Positions 42,626 through 52,965 of a stretch of 64,000 nucleotides of DNA are shown here, piece after piece (position 1 is the first letter of the stretch; each line of letters starts with the position of its first letter). The position numbers and the translations under genes are program-made. The notes below the pieces were generated by a model. The model worked only from the letters and a program-made list of their open reading frames with translations, ran no database searches and was not told the origin of the DNA. Origin of the DNA: Nematostella vectensis (taxonomy: Eukaryota; Cnidaria; Anthozoa; Actiniaria; Edwardsiidae); assembly GCF_932526225.1 (NCBI RefSeq), contig NC_064035.1:8040296-8104295 (forward strand), read 5' to 3'.

Positions 42626-44658
42626 GAGTCATGCCCGCCCACGTTGGACGACTTAGGTGAAGTTACTTTGACAATAGCTGTCAAATCTAGCCAATAACAG
42701 ACACAGAACACGCAAACATAAAATGATAGTCGTGCAGCTTTATAAAAATAAAGGTTTCTTTAGTGTAAAAATTCTCTAGGGAAATGAGGAAAAATCGACG
42801 ACAAGAAAATTGCACCAGCCCGTTCTGTACCTACTGTGAATATGTAAACAGAGTTTCAAAGTCATGTTTGGGGATACAGATAAAGCACAGGAAGCTTCAA
42901 CAGAAAATATTTTATTACCGTCTAAACTCTTAATGAGACAGTAGCCGCGGGACTTTTGCAAACTTATGCGAAGAAATAGGATTTGATTGTGAAGCAACAA
43001 AATCTGCAGACTTATCAAGCCATACATGCATACATGTGCAAGGAAAATATGAATCTCCACAGATTGTACAAGCTAGTTAGTTATACTCTAGTGGAGGCCA
43101 GCAAGGAAAACAAAACACAAGTTTGAACAAACGCTTGCTCCCACGAGCGTTTGTACCCCAGATCGAAGTCCGCTTCAGCACAAACAGTTTCGTTGTAGTC
43201 GCAAGTTCGTCATCTTCCTGTAAAAGGGTAACAATTGCTGAGCTTTTGCTCTTTCTTTATAACGAATTCTGAAACTTTTATCCTTGAAATTGTTTGTGTT
43301 ATCGCGTCGTTTAGTAATTGTTTACGTGGAATGCATAACGATCGGGTCTTGTACGGTAAAACAGACATTTCTCTCGGAAGTGTGAGGGACCGGGCGAAAA
43401 AAAAATACAAAAAGATATTAAGTTGCGCAACGTGATATTCCTTGGAAAACAAATGATGACCGTGACTTTTCGCTGATATGCGAATAAATTTAATTCTTAT
43501 AAGTTACTATTTGTTTTTTTTTAGCGATCTTCATAAGTTCCAGCTTCTTTTATCCTTGAAATTGCTTTTGTTATTGCGTCGTTGTAGTGTATTTGGCGGC
43601 CAATATCTCTTTCTGTCTGCGGCATGTTAACACATTTCTGACAAGGTGATGACAGAACATCGCAACCAGCCAATCAGTGATCTCTGTTCGCCAACGGGAA
43701 GCACAACTCAAGACCCCTCTTTCCTGCCAGCTCTCCTTTCTTCCTTGCTTTTTTGGTCGCCACAGGAATCCCAACACCCCCAAAAAAGAAATTTCCGAAT
43801 TAACCCACTGGAGAACCGGCTAGCAGTCTAGGTAAATGCTGTTTAAATAGTATCACACATAAGACATGTTACTGATTGTGGATTAATTTTCTGGCAAAAA
43901 TATTAGGGTCTACTCACCTTTAGGGACAATTATTTTCTCATTCTCACTCTCATCATCCTTGCCACTTGAACCTTCCTTGTTGTCATTATCATTGCCATCA
44001 TCAGTATCATCTTCGGTATTCTCATGACCACTTGTATGGCTCCCTGTGTCATCGTCAGAATCTTTAGAGGCTGGTTTAATAGGCTGTTGCCTTGGTGGAA
44101 GCCTTCTTTGTCTGGTATCCCTCAATTTATGCTGATCTTTAGGGTCTTTGGCAGCTGTCAATCTGGAGACTGCTCCTACAATACAATAACAAACAAATAC
44201 ACAATCGAAGTAATGGTGTCGCTCCTCAGCTATAAACTGGATTAATGTTATTTTTTCATATTTTCCAACAGTTGTTTCAATATTTAAAAATATCTCTGTT
44301 TCAAGCAACCAGCAAAAATAAAGTAAACACGAATTCCTGCCTGCTCATTTACTGATCAAAAAATCCCAAGCAAGGTTTGGAGACCCAAAACATAACGAAG
44401 CAAGACTTAATCCTAATATGAGGTAACTATTTTAAAAATGTTTAGGTACTTTTAAATTCTTACATGTCACGTGTTTAGTTGTATTCAAAACAAAACATTT
44501 CTTTCACTTCGAAAAAAAACCCGGGTGATTCTGCACCAGTACTTATGTTGTAAGAGTTGAGATAATAGCTGAAAGACCTGTAGAAACTCACTCGTTTGTA
44601 ATCTAGAGCTTCTTCGATGGACTTCTCGGACATCTTCCAGTTCAAGCTTGTCCGCCAT
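34475..44658 (-). CDS. ORC2: Origin recognition complex subunit 2
   Basis: ORC2 is part of the six-subunit complex that marks replication origins and loads MCM. Exons, 5' to 3' on minus: 44658-44592, 44175-43918, 42156-42073, 41957-41868, 41796-41753, 41376-41349, 39610-39556, 39055-39025, 38795-38694, 38616-38510, 37734-37602, 37483-37381, 37191-37130, 37055-36974, 36469-36236, 35588-35470, 34561-34475; total 561 aa (human 577). The N-terminal third is acidic/basic and low in complexity ([14 protein letters not shown]), with FGFQTPRR. The AAA-like domain holds [44 protein letters not shown] and [36 protein letters not shown] follows, then the C-terminal winged helix ([18 protein letters not shown]). 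As usual for ORC2, the Walker A lysine/threonine pattern is degenerate. Its introns hold five different tandem arrays. The N-terminal low-complexity exons are the least certain. Confidence 0.94.
34575..35370. repeat. Minisatellite, about 69-bp unit, in the last ORC2 intron
   Basis: About 11-12 units with core AGCAGAGGGTCTCTGTGAGA followed by AGGGCATGCTCTATTGAATT. It begins within about 20 bp of the exon 17 acceptor. Units differ by a few bases and by small indels. Confidence 0.93.
35620..36185. repeat. Minisatellite, about 22-bp unit, in the ORC2 exon 15-16 intron
   Basis: About 25 units of ACGTTATCACGAGGCAACAA plus AG, with single-base variants (TTTTACG, CTATTACG). It fills the intron between 35588 and 36236 almost completely. 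Confidence 0.93.
36686..36862. mobile_element. 177-bp MITE with TAGCCTGC termini in an ORC2 intron
   Basis: Inverted ends TAGCCTGCATACCAAGC and GCTTGCTACGCAGGCTA. The 9 bases before (TAGCTACAT) and after (AAGCTACAC) agree at 7 of 9 positions, which fits a decayed 9-bp target-site duplication as made by Mutator-like elements. It contains AGCGCGCGCC and a matching inverted block. Confidence 0.72.
37978..38354. repeat. Perfect 30-bp tandem repeat, about 12.5 copies, in an ORC2 intron
   Basis: The unit GCAACATCAAGCAACATGAA plus GTACTATCAT is repeated with no visible base change across 37981-38340. Since 30 is a multiple of three, both strands stay open, giving spurious frames of 137 and 144 aa. 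Perfect identity means very recent expansion or strong homogenisation, or an assembly collapse that hides the true copy number. Confidence 0.97.
39665..40604. repeat. Minisatellite, about 31-bp unit, in an ORC2 intron
   Basis: About 30 units with core GAATACATGATGCATGGTGG followed by AGAACTTCTA. One further unit and a half lies at 41228-41272, on the far side of a retrotransposon insertion, so the array was once continuous. Confidence 0.93.
40605..41227 (+). mobile_element. 5'-truncated non-LTR retrotransposon (LINE) inserted in the minisatellite
   Basis: The frame ending at 40910 reads [20 protein letters not shown] then [19 protein letters not shown] and VITWNKID, the C-terminal tail typical of CR1/L2-like reverse transcriptases. 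A 3' UTR of about 300 bp follows, with AATAAA and a terminal TGTATTG-type short tandem tail (about 41195-41225). The 5' part of the reverse transcriptase is missing. The element interrupts the 31-bp array, so it is younger than the array. Confidence 0.82.
42535..42628 (+). repeat. GAAA microsatellite
   Basis: About 22 GAAA repeats, nearly uninterrupted. The open frames over it (KERKE... or SFFLSFFL...) are products of the repeat. Confidence 0.95.
43311..43549. repeat. 240-bp dispersed repeat, copy 1
   Basis: Nearly identical to 45575-45816. It begins TTAGTAATTGTTTACGTGG and ends AGTTCCAGCTTCTT. Copy 1 is itself flanked by 37-bp imperfect direct repeats (43275-43311 and 43547-43583, CTTTTATCCTTGAAATTG...), so here it looks like one unit of a longer tandem or LTR-like structure. 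It lies inside the Mutator-like element. Confidence 0.85.
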
Positions 44659-46278
44659 TTCCCTTCAACCGTGCGGCTCGCTGTGCATTATGGGCACAAC
44701 AGGGTGTCCGCTTTCGAGGGTTTTTGCTTTGATTTTATTTTTCATTTATTTTCAATTACTTTTCAATCACTTTCAACAAAAAAGTCTTGAGATTAACATC
44801 AAAATTTATTTTTCTATGATATCGAGAGTATAATTAGGGCGCAAACGAGGCTGTTTCATTTGGTGTTCGAAAAATACGGTTGCCTCGCTTATGATTTAAT
44901 CCTAATAAAATTACCCATCTGCTGCCGAAATTCTAGAATATCCCAAAAGCCAAATTCCAAAACTCATGCTGAGAATAACCAGAAAGTTCTATTCTTTGGT
45001 CTCCCTGTGTTTCCCACGTGGTCAAATTCCACCAATCAAAAATGCTCGCATGTGGCACGATTGTTTATTCCAGAGCGGCAGAGAATTTTCTATTCCCGTC
45101 ACCATATTTAGTGCCTCCGAAGTTGGGCTTCTTTGCCTACCCCCTACTTTTTCGGCCCTTCCTCCTGTTTTATTTCTTCCCTGAACTTCCCTTTCCCTCC
45201 TTGTTTGCTGAACTGTTCTCTGAAAACGTCTTATCGCCGTCAATTTGGACTCAAAGTGCGACTACGTCTATAGTCGTGACCGATTTTGGTAAGTGAAAAT
45301 TTAGAACAACTGTAACGGCGCTGGTAACTGGTGCTCTCTTACGCTGTGTCTGCATCGTGATCTCTCGTGCTTTATATCACCTTTGATTATGATTAGAATT
45401 TTCTTCAATCTTTGTTTAAATTCCCTTGGCGTTAACGTGTCTCTAGTCGACTATAATAAAGTTTTCCCTGGGGATATTGTGTGTTTTCGATCCTCTACTC
45501 GTACGGCTCTTGGCTTTAGACAGGTCCCAGTGAAAATAATGATCTGTTGACCATAACGGTTAAACCAGGAATATTTAGTAATTGTTTACGTGGAATGCAT
45601 AACGATCGGGTCTTGTACGGTAAAACAGACATTTCTCTCGGAAGTGTGAGCGACCGGGCGAAAAAAAAAAATACAAAAAGATATTAAGTTGCGCAACGTG
45701 ATATACCTTGGAAAACAAATGATGACCGTGACTTTTCGCTGATATGCGAATAAATTTAATTCTTATAAGTTACTATTCGTTTTTTTTATAGCGATCGTCA
45801 TAAGTTCTAGCTTCTTGTCTTGTAAACATGCGAGACAATAATATTGCCAGACGTGTCAGAATATATTTATCGTCCTGCTTATTATCATAACAGAACTTGC
45901 AAAGATTTTTGTTTCTTATAATAATACGTGATTGAGGTTATAGTTAGAATATTCACATCAAGTTGGCGTTTTTTTCCGGAAGGAATAAATAGTGATTTAG
46001 TTACCGGTATTTTCGAAGATCCAATATGAAGTTGAACGTAATAATTTCAATCCGGAAAGCGTTTCAAGGGGCTATCATTGTAATGAAGGGTATCATTTAC
46101 TCATCGGTTACATTGAATAAAGAATCACCTAAAGATATATTTCAATATTTTTCTTGAGTTTTTTTTTATGTTTTCCAGGTAAAACTGGTGCTCATTACCT
46201 TTACCAGTGACCCCATTAACTCGCCAATGTTGTAAATAGTTAATGGTACGTTTATTTTGAAGATCCCATCTCCTCACT
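44659..46278. promoter_or_regulatory. Divergent intergenic region ORC2 / PCBP, with probable PCBP 5' UTR exon
   Basis: The ORC2 and PCBP coding starts diverge, 1.6 kb apart. A perfect donor, TTTTG followed by GTAAGTG, lies at 45288/45289 on the plus strand, and an acceptor-like TTTTGAAG ends at 46261, 17 bases before the PCBP start. I infer a noncoding PCBP first exon ending at 45288 and an intron that holds copy 2 of the 240-bp repeat. This would leave roughly 500 bp as a shared promoter. Confidence 0.45.
45575..45816. repeat. 240-bp dispersed repeat, copy 2
   Basis: Same strand and almost the same sequence as 43311-43549 (a few substitutions and one poly-A length change). It lacks the 37-bp flanking repeats of copy 1, which helps define the mobile or duplicated unit. 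Confidence 0.85.
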
Positions 46279-49200
46279 ATGAGTGCCGACGAAGAACAAG
46301 TGGCAAGCAGGCCTGCGGAGTCAAGGCCTGCCAAGGGGCGGGGCCATTCCTCAAACCTTGTGCTTAAAATGATTATGCAAGGAAAGGTAAATGATATAAT
46401 CATAAATAAAACAACTTGCATAAAGTGGACATAAACATATATCATTGAAAACAGATACTGACATAAATGTCATAATTATCAATCTCAAGCTGAGATTATA
46501 CAACCACCTAGAGCCAATTTTTCATATAGCAGACAACAAGCACAGGTCCAAACTTATCTACATATGTCAGTTCTATCGTATTGTTCCCTTGAATTATTAC
46601 AGGCTAGCATTCTTACACGGATGAGGGATAAGGATGTTTCGTTAAAATATTGTGAGGTATTAATAGCTGACTTTTTTATTCTACCAGGATATAGGAAGTA
46701 TCATTGGCAAGGTGAGGATAATTCTTAATAAAATTTGAAAAATTATAGGCACAGTTTTTCCTTATTGATATTTCTACATAGATTTTCAAGTTTAAACCAA
46801 ATGCCTGTTTTGCTTTTTTTTCTCCTCTGTCTTTGTTTCCTCATGTTTTTCTTATCCCCCCCAATAATCATTTTCCCATGTAAGAGGACGCCTCCCCCCC
46901 CCCCCCCCCCCTCGTCCTTCCATTGCCTAGGACTGTGCAACTACTGTGTTGGACTGTACTGTATGTAATTGTATATTTGCAGGAGGGATCAACTATTAAA
47001 CAGTTCAGACAAGAGGTAAGTTTGTCAAAACCTGCCTCTAGGATTTGTGCTGCATGCGATGTATCTTTTTTATTTTATTTTCAGTCTTTCACTGTAAAAC
47101 CATTAGAAATCATACAAGCTTTGAACTTTGCTGTCTTCAGCATGAAATGACAAATGATAGACTTCCAAATGGGCCACAAATCAAAAGCTGTGCTCTGAAA
47201 ACCCTTTCACTGCTTTAGAATTGCCTGATTGTATGAACCATTTTATTACATGCAAAAAATGTTATTGTACACTTTCACTAATTGGCCAAAGGTTGTGGGT
47301 ATACATATTTTTATGTCGTAACGCTGCGTTATAGCTTTAGCGTCTTAAATTTTGAAATTAAAAGAATAAAGAAAGAAATACTCCTGCTCCCATGCTCTAG
47401 AGGAAGAAATTGTGAGCAGAAATGAAATATTTATTCTATTTTTTTATTTAATGTTTCTCTATTTTAAAAAATGTATGCTAAAAGAATTACAATTTTGTAA
47501 CCATTTGCAGAGCAATGCCCATATAAATATCTCAGATGGCTCAACTCCTGAGAGGTGGGTCCATTTCAAAGTTGAGAGTTCTAATTGATTTAATAGTTTG
47601 ATTGATTAATAAATTAATTAGTCAATTCATCCATTCTTCCATTCATCCGTGATTGCTTGATTGATCAACTGAATGATTACATACCCATAAGCTCTAGCTT
47701 TTAGCAGGAAATTTCTCAAGCTCTGAATTCTTGAATTTCGCTGCTAAACCTGCCCAGTTCTAATATTTATTCATTTTTATTTATTAAACACCAGAAAATA
47801 GTACCCCAACCCCATACAGACACTCAGACCATATTACTGTATCTCCACCGTGCAGACAGACAGCAGTACTCCTCTCTCAGCAGAATCCTTTCTTCTGTAG
47901 ATAGACAGTAGTACTGTACAATACCCCACCTAGCTTAACATTTATAAGAGTTGGCAGCCATGTAGAGCAGTCTATACCAGTGTTTTAAAAATCTCAACTG
48001 AACCCCAGCTTTCCTTGCAGGATAGTTTCTGTAACTGGAACAAAAGATGCTGTTGTCACAGCATTTGCACTGATTGGACAAAAACTTGAAGATGAGTTGA
48101 AAAGTAATTCTAAGAGTAACACAACCCCACCTGTTACCCTACGCCTTATTGTCCCAGGGAGTCAGTGTGGCTCCATCATTGGTAAAGGGGGAGCTAAAAT
48201 CAAGGAGATTAGAGAGGTAAAGAAATTGCCTGGAAATGACATTCCCCAATTGTTAATTGTGCAGTATAAATGCAATAAATTTGTTGAAAGTTCTTGAGAT
48301 TTGTCTGGACATCTTTTCGTATCTTTGTGTTAATTATTGTTTTACTTCTTTTTCAGGTGTCTGGGGCATCTGTAGTGGTAAGTCTAATTGCTGGTTGAAA
48401 GTTTTGGTAAAACATGCAATGCTATGTTTTAAGAATAGGCCTTTTCAATTGGCCTTTTTCAAAAATGAAATTTGAGGGAGAAAGCAAGGCTTGTGCAGGT
48501 CAGAGTTTGTTTACAGCAGACAGCTGACTATAAAAAGCCCCACTTTCTCACACAAATTAAATCACCTGGAAAATAGCACATTTTTGTATACTCAAGTGAA
48601 AAGAAAACACTACAGATAACCATGTACTCAGCCGTAGAAGTTGTACACTCCTGCTTTTTGTTTGTTTATGTCAAAGGTTGCTGGTGAATTTCTTCCTGGA
48701 TCATCTGAACGAGCAGTTACACTTTCTGGTAAAGACTGCACAATAATAGGCGTAAGAAAATTAAGACTTCCACAGCCATAAGACAATTTAGACTTCAAAA
48801 TAAAGATGTAAAAGCTTGTCAAAAGGAGGATGATTTGAGATGCAAGATGACTGCCTACACAGCCCAATACATGTCAATTATTATCTTGTTTTCTTTTGAA
48901 TGTATGTAAAACATTATCTTGGGATGAAAAACTTGTATATTTTTCTTAGAAAATATATATCTAAGGGGGGCAGGCTTGGCACCCCAGATTACACAGATGA
49001 GTAATATATCAGGGTCTCGTTTATGGAAAACATGAGAAAAGCCTTTGCACAGTTTTAATTAAAGCTTTTATTTCAGGAACACCTGAGGCTCTAGAGACCT
49101 GTATTGACCTCCTCTGTGGGGTTATGATAGAAGTAAGTCATTTGATAATTAGAAATACCATTCACTACTCACTACACTACAGGTTAATGTACCCTGATGA

Positions 49201-52200
49201 GATATGATTTCATGCTATGACCCTGTGATGACAGATAAAACAATATATTAAAAAAAACAATTTTAAGCTGTTCACTCCCTTTAGCATGGAGCATTAATAA
49301 AATAATTTAATAAAATTTCTCTAGTTCCCCCCAAGAGGACACCCAATGCCGTACACACCACATAAGCTTCAGCAACAGTTTGGATTCTATGGGCCACCTC
49401 AGGTAATAATTGTATTTCCTGAACAATAATTTTTCTCAACAAAATTTGTTGAATAAAAATGTCCTTCTATCAACCTTTAATAAACATGTTGTGCTTTGTA
49501 GGGATTTGGATACCCTGGCCCATATGGAATGCCCCATGCATTCCCAAATGGCTTTATGGCTGGTAGAGGTCCATATGGTGGTGGAAGGAAAGGCAAAGGG
49601 CCACCGCCCCCACAGCCTGGCCCGATCACATCACACACGATGACAATACTTAAAGGGGTAAGCATTTTGATTAATTGCCACCGCCTGCATAAGACATGAA
49701 TGTTGGTTTTACCTCGTGAATGCAGAGTTGTTTGTATTGCACGGGTGTTCTATTTGTATATCATCATGAATGGGTGTGCTGTTTTTATTTTAGGCTGTTG
49801 GGAGTATCATCGGCCAAAAAGGGAGCTATATCACTGGCATAAGGTAATAGTGACGAGGTCGTGAAGTAATAGTGACGAGGTCATAAGGTAATAGTGACAG
49901 GGTCATAAGGTAATAGTGACAAGGTCATAAGGTAATAGTGATAAGGTCATAAGGTAATAGTGACAGGGTCATAAGGTAATAGTGACAGGGTCATAAGGTA
50001 ATAGTGACAAGGTCATAAGGTAATAGTGACAAGGTCATAAGGTAATAGTGACAAGGTCATGAGGTAATAGTGACAAGGTCATGAGGTAATAGTGACAAGG
50101 TCATAAGGTAATAGTGACAAGGTCATGAGGTAATAGTGACAAGGTCATGAGGTAATAGTGACAGGGTCATAAGGTAATAGTGACAAGGTCATAAGGTAAT
50201 AGTGACAAGGTCATAAGGTAATAGTGACAAGGTCATGAGGTAATAGTGACAAGGTCATAAGGTAATAGTGACAGGGTCATAAGGTAATAGTGACAAGGTC
50301 ATAAGGTAATAGTGACAGGGTCATAAGGTAATAGTGATAAGGTCATGAGGTAATAGTGACAAGGTCATAAGGTAATAGTGATAAGGTCATAAGGTAATAG
50401 TGACAATGTCATAAGGTAATAGTGACAAGGTCATGAGGTAATAGTGATAAGGTCACAAGGTAATAGTGACGAGGTCATGAAGTAATAGTGACAAGGTCAT
50501 AAGGTAATAGTGACAAGGTCATAAGGTAATAGTGACAACGTCATAAGGTAATAGTGACAAGGTCATAAGGTAATAGTGACAAGGTCATGAGGTAATAGTG
50601 AGAAGGTCATGAGGTAATAGTGAGAAGGTCATAAGGTAATAGTGACAAGGTCATAAGGTAATAGTGACAATGTCATAAGGTAATAGTGACAAGGTCATGA
50701 GGTAATAGTGATAAGGTCACAAGGTAATAGTGACGAGGTCATGAAGTAATAGTGACAAGGTCATAAGGTAATAGTGACAAGGTCATAAGGTAATAGTGAC
50801 AAGGTCATGAGGTAATAGTGACAAGGTCATGAGGTAATAGTGACAAGGTCATGAGGTAATAGTGAGAAGGTCATAAGGTAATAGTGACAAGGTCATAAGG
50901 TAATAGTGACAAGGTCATAAGGTAATAGTGACAAGGTCATGAGGTAATAGTGTCAAGGTCATAAGGTAATAGTGACAAGGTCATGAGGTAATAGTGACAA
51001 GGTCATAAGGTAATAGTGACAAGGTCATAAGGTAATAGTGACAAGGTCATGAGGTAATAGTGTCAAGGTCATAAGGTTTTAGTGATAAGGTTCATGAGGT
51101 AATTTGGTAGTGGTATTTGGCACAGTGAATTTGGTAGTGGGCTTGATAACTTTAAGTAAAATGAGTGATTTCCTACAGGCAAATGTCTGGTGCGAGCATC
51201 AAAATCGGAGATAGTGAGAATGGAGATGACAAGCGAGAAGTGCTGATCACAGGAACAGCAGAGGCCGTAGGCTTGGCACAGTTCCTTATCAATGCACGGT
51301 AAGTCATGCTGAATTCACACCACAACTTGTAAGCAATATATGGTTAGTAATGCTGCATTCACACCACAACTTGTAAGCAATATATGATTAGTAATGCTTC
51401 ATTCACACCACAACTTTTAAGCAATATATTCACACCACAACTTGTAAGCAATATATGGTTAGTAATGCTGCATACACACCACAACTTGTAAGCAATACAT
51501 GCTTAGTAATGCTTCATTCACACCACAACTTTTAAGCAATATATGGTTAGTAATGCTGCATTCACACCACATTTTGTAAGCAATGCATGATTAATAATGC
51601 TGCATTCACACCACAACTTGTAAGCAATATATGGTTAGTAATGCTGCATTCACACCAATACGTAGGTAAAGTGCACCCCTTGGTCCCCCACAGTCACAGT
51701 CATTACTTCTTGAAGAAATACCTAATCGCATGTTATAATTATAACTGTGCGCACTACATCAGCACCTACGGTCAGACATGCAACATTCAAACGCATTAGA
51801 ATATAGAATACAGCCAATGTGCTGTAAAAAGGATTGAGTCGCTCAGTGATTCGCACTTAGAAAATTCAATACTGAAAAATACACCTAAAACGACTGTGCA
51901 AACTGAAATTGGCAAATGTCAGTTCTGCGTCCTAAAGAAACCATGTCCCCGAATATTTGTTCCAAATTCAGAAAAATGTATATAAAACATACGACTATCC
52001 ATAAAATGTTATTAATTTAAGGTTCTGACATCGCTTGAGTTTATTTACAACTTTTATTTTAACAATTACCATCTATGAGCACCTTTCGGTCGTAGAACTT
52101 CCATTTGGCGATTGCCATTCGCCGGCTGGCAGGCTGGCAGCCTTTATTTTATTATCGTTTGCATCGATTTTATTTCGGAAGAAAAAAAAGACTTATAACA

Positions 52201-52656
52201 CAAGTCGCATTCAGATTCTTTTAGCCAAAAAGTACTAACTATATAAAAATCGAACTTGCGAAGAAGCCTCCATACCTCTCTGTTTGAACTGAATAAGTAC
52301 TACACGTTTTCCCTGCGTTTGCTTGTTTAGCTTTTTCTGTCTGTTCGCCATAGTGTTTTGTTTCGAATTAAATGTAATCTTAACGTCAAATCTGAGTATC
52401 AACAAAAGTACTTGAAATTACCTTTTTTTTGAGATGAAATGTGCATTCACTTTTACAAATGGCCTTTGATCTGCCAAAGTTTACAGTGTATCTCTAATTA
52501 CAGTGGAGGTAATTCCTTATTTTTATAAGTATCATTTGGAGTTTAGGAGAAGATTTTCTAATGTCCTTACCTTGCAGGTTGAGACAAGACGGTAAGTCAC
52601 CAGTCGTGACCGACAAAGACAAGCCACACAACGCGGAGAATGGCGACGACGAATGA
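46279..52656 (+). CDS. PCBP: Poly(rC)-binding protein, three KH domains
   Basis: A single-strand RNA/DNA-binding protein of the PCBP/hnRNP E family, acting in splicing, mRNA stability and translation. Coding exons: 46279-46386, 46688-46711, 46983-47015, 47511-47554, 48021-48216, 48357-48377, 48677-48728, 49077-49132, 49325-49402, 49502-49657, 49794-49843, 51179-51298, 52578-52656; total 338 aa. KH1 has GSIIGKEGSTIKQFRQE and INISDGSTPERIVSVTG, KH2 GSIIGKGGAKIKEIRE and ERAVTLSGTPEALETC, and KH3 GSIIGQKGSYITGIRQMSGA. The GxxG loops are GKEG, GKGG and GQKG. Between KH2 and KH3 is a Gly/Pro/Tyr-rich linker (PYGGGRKGKGPPPPQPG). The tail is acidic. KH1 is cut by introns within its GxxG loop (GK/EG). 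Nova and Pasilla are more distant alternatives; KH2-KH3 spacing favours PCBP. Confidence 0.93.
49842..51110 (+). repeat. Minisatellite, 22-bp unit, at the donor of PCBP exon 11
   Basis: About 57 units of GGTAATAGTGACAAGGTCAT plus AA. The exon ends GGCATAAG and the intron begins GTAATAGTGAC; each unit contains CATAAGGTAATAGTGAC, so each carries a copy of the true donor with the last exon bases. Confidence 0.95.
51299..51660 (+). repeat. About 44-bp tandem repeat at the donor of PCBP exon 12
   Basis: About 7 units, some truncated, with core TGCATTCACACCACAACTTG followed by TAAGCAATATATGGTTAGTAA. The first unit starts at the donor GTAAGTCATG; later units have GTTAGTAATG there, so the donor was the edge of the amplified segment. 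Confidence 0.85.
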
Positions 52657-52965
52657 GCAACGGGCGTGCCCCAAAATGCACCCTTTTCTTAATGATTTGC
52701 AATGTGTTATACTTTTTAGGTGTTTATTAAAATATTAGAGACTATAGCCCAAGACCAAGTCTTGTAAAATCTAGGAATGAAATGTAGATAAATTGTGGGA
52801 AATATATGCTGTGAAGAGCTATTGTGTGTGTCTGATGTTTGGCGGATTCCGAATCAGATAGTTACCCATATTGCAAATCAATGCAATAACTGATACCCAA
52901 TTCATGTAATTACCGATATCCAATCCATGTAATAACCGATACCCAATCCATGTAATAGTCGATAC

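Larger units (their letters stand above)
42436..43830. mobile_element. 1.4-kb Mutator-like nonautonomous transposon in ORC2 intron 2
   Basis: The ends are TAGCCTGCGAGCCGGCTCTC and its diverged complement, ending GGCTAGCAGTCTA. They are flanked by an exact 9-bp duplication, GGTAAATGC, at 42427-42435 and 43831-43839. A 9-bp duplication is the hallmark of Mutator-like elements. No transposase frame is visible. Inside lie a GAAA microsatellite and one copy of the 240-bp repeat at 43311. Confidence 0.82.

Noticed and set aside
42435-42711. Lys/Glu/Arg-rich and Phe/Leu/Ser-rich frames
   Set aside because: Products of the GAAA microsatellite.
45018-45296. 92-aa hydrophobic frame upstream of PCBP
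   Set aside because: No family recognised, overlaps other frames, and its end coincides with a donor better explained as a 5' UTR exon.
49190-49230. Further hammerhead-like CTGATGAG strings (also near 41348 and 16731)
   Set aside because: They lack a paired stem II followed by GAAA.
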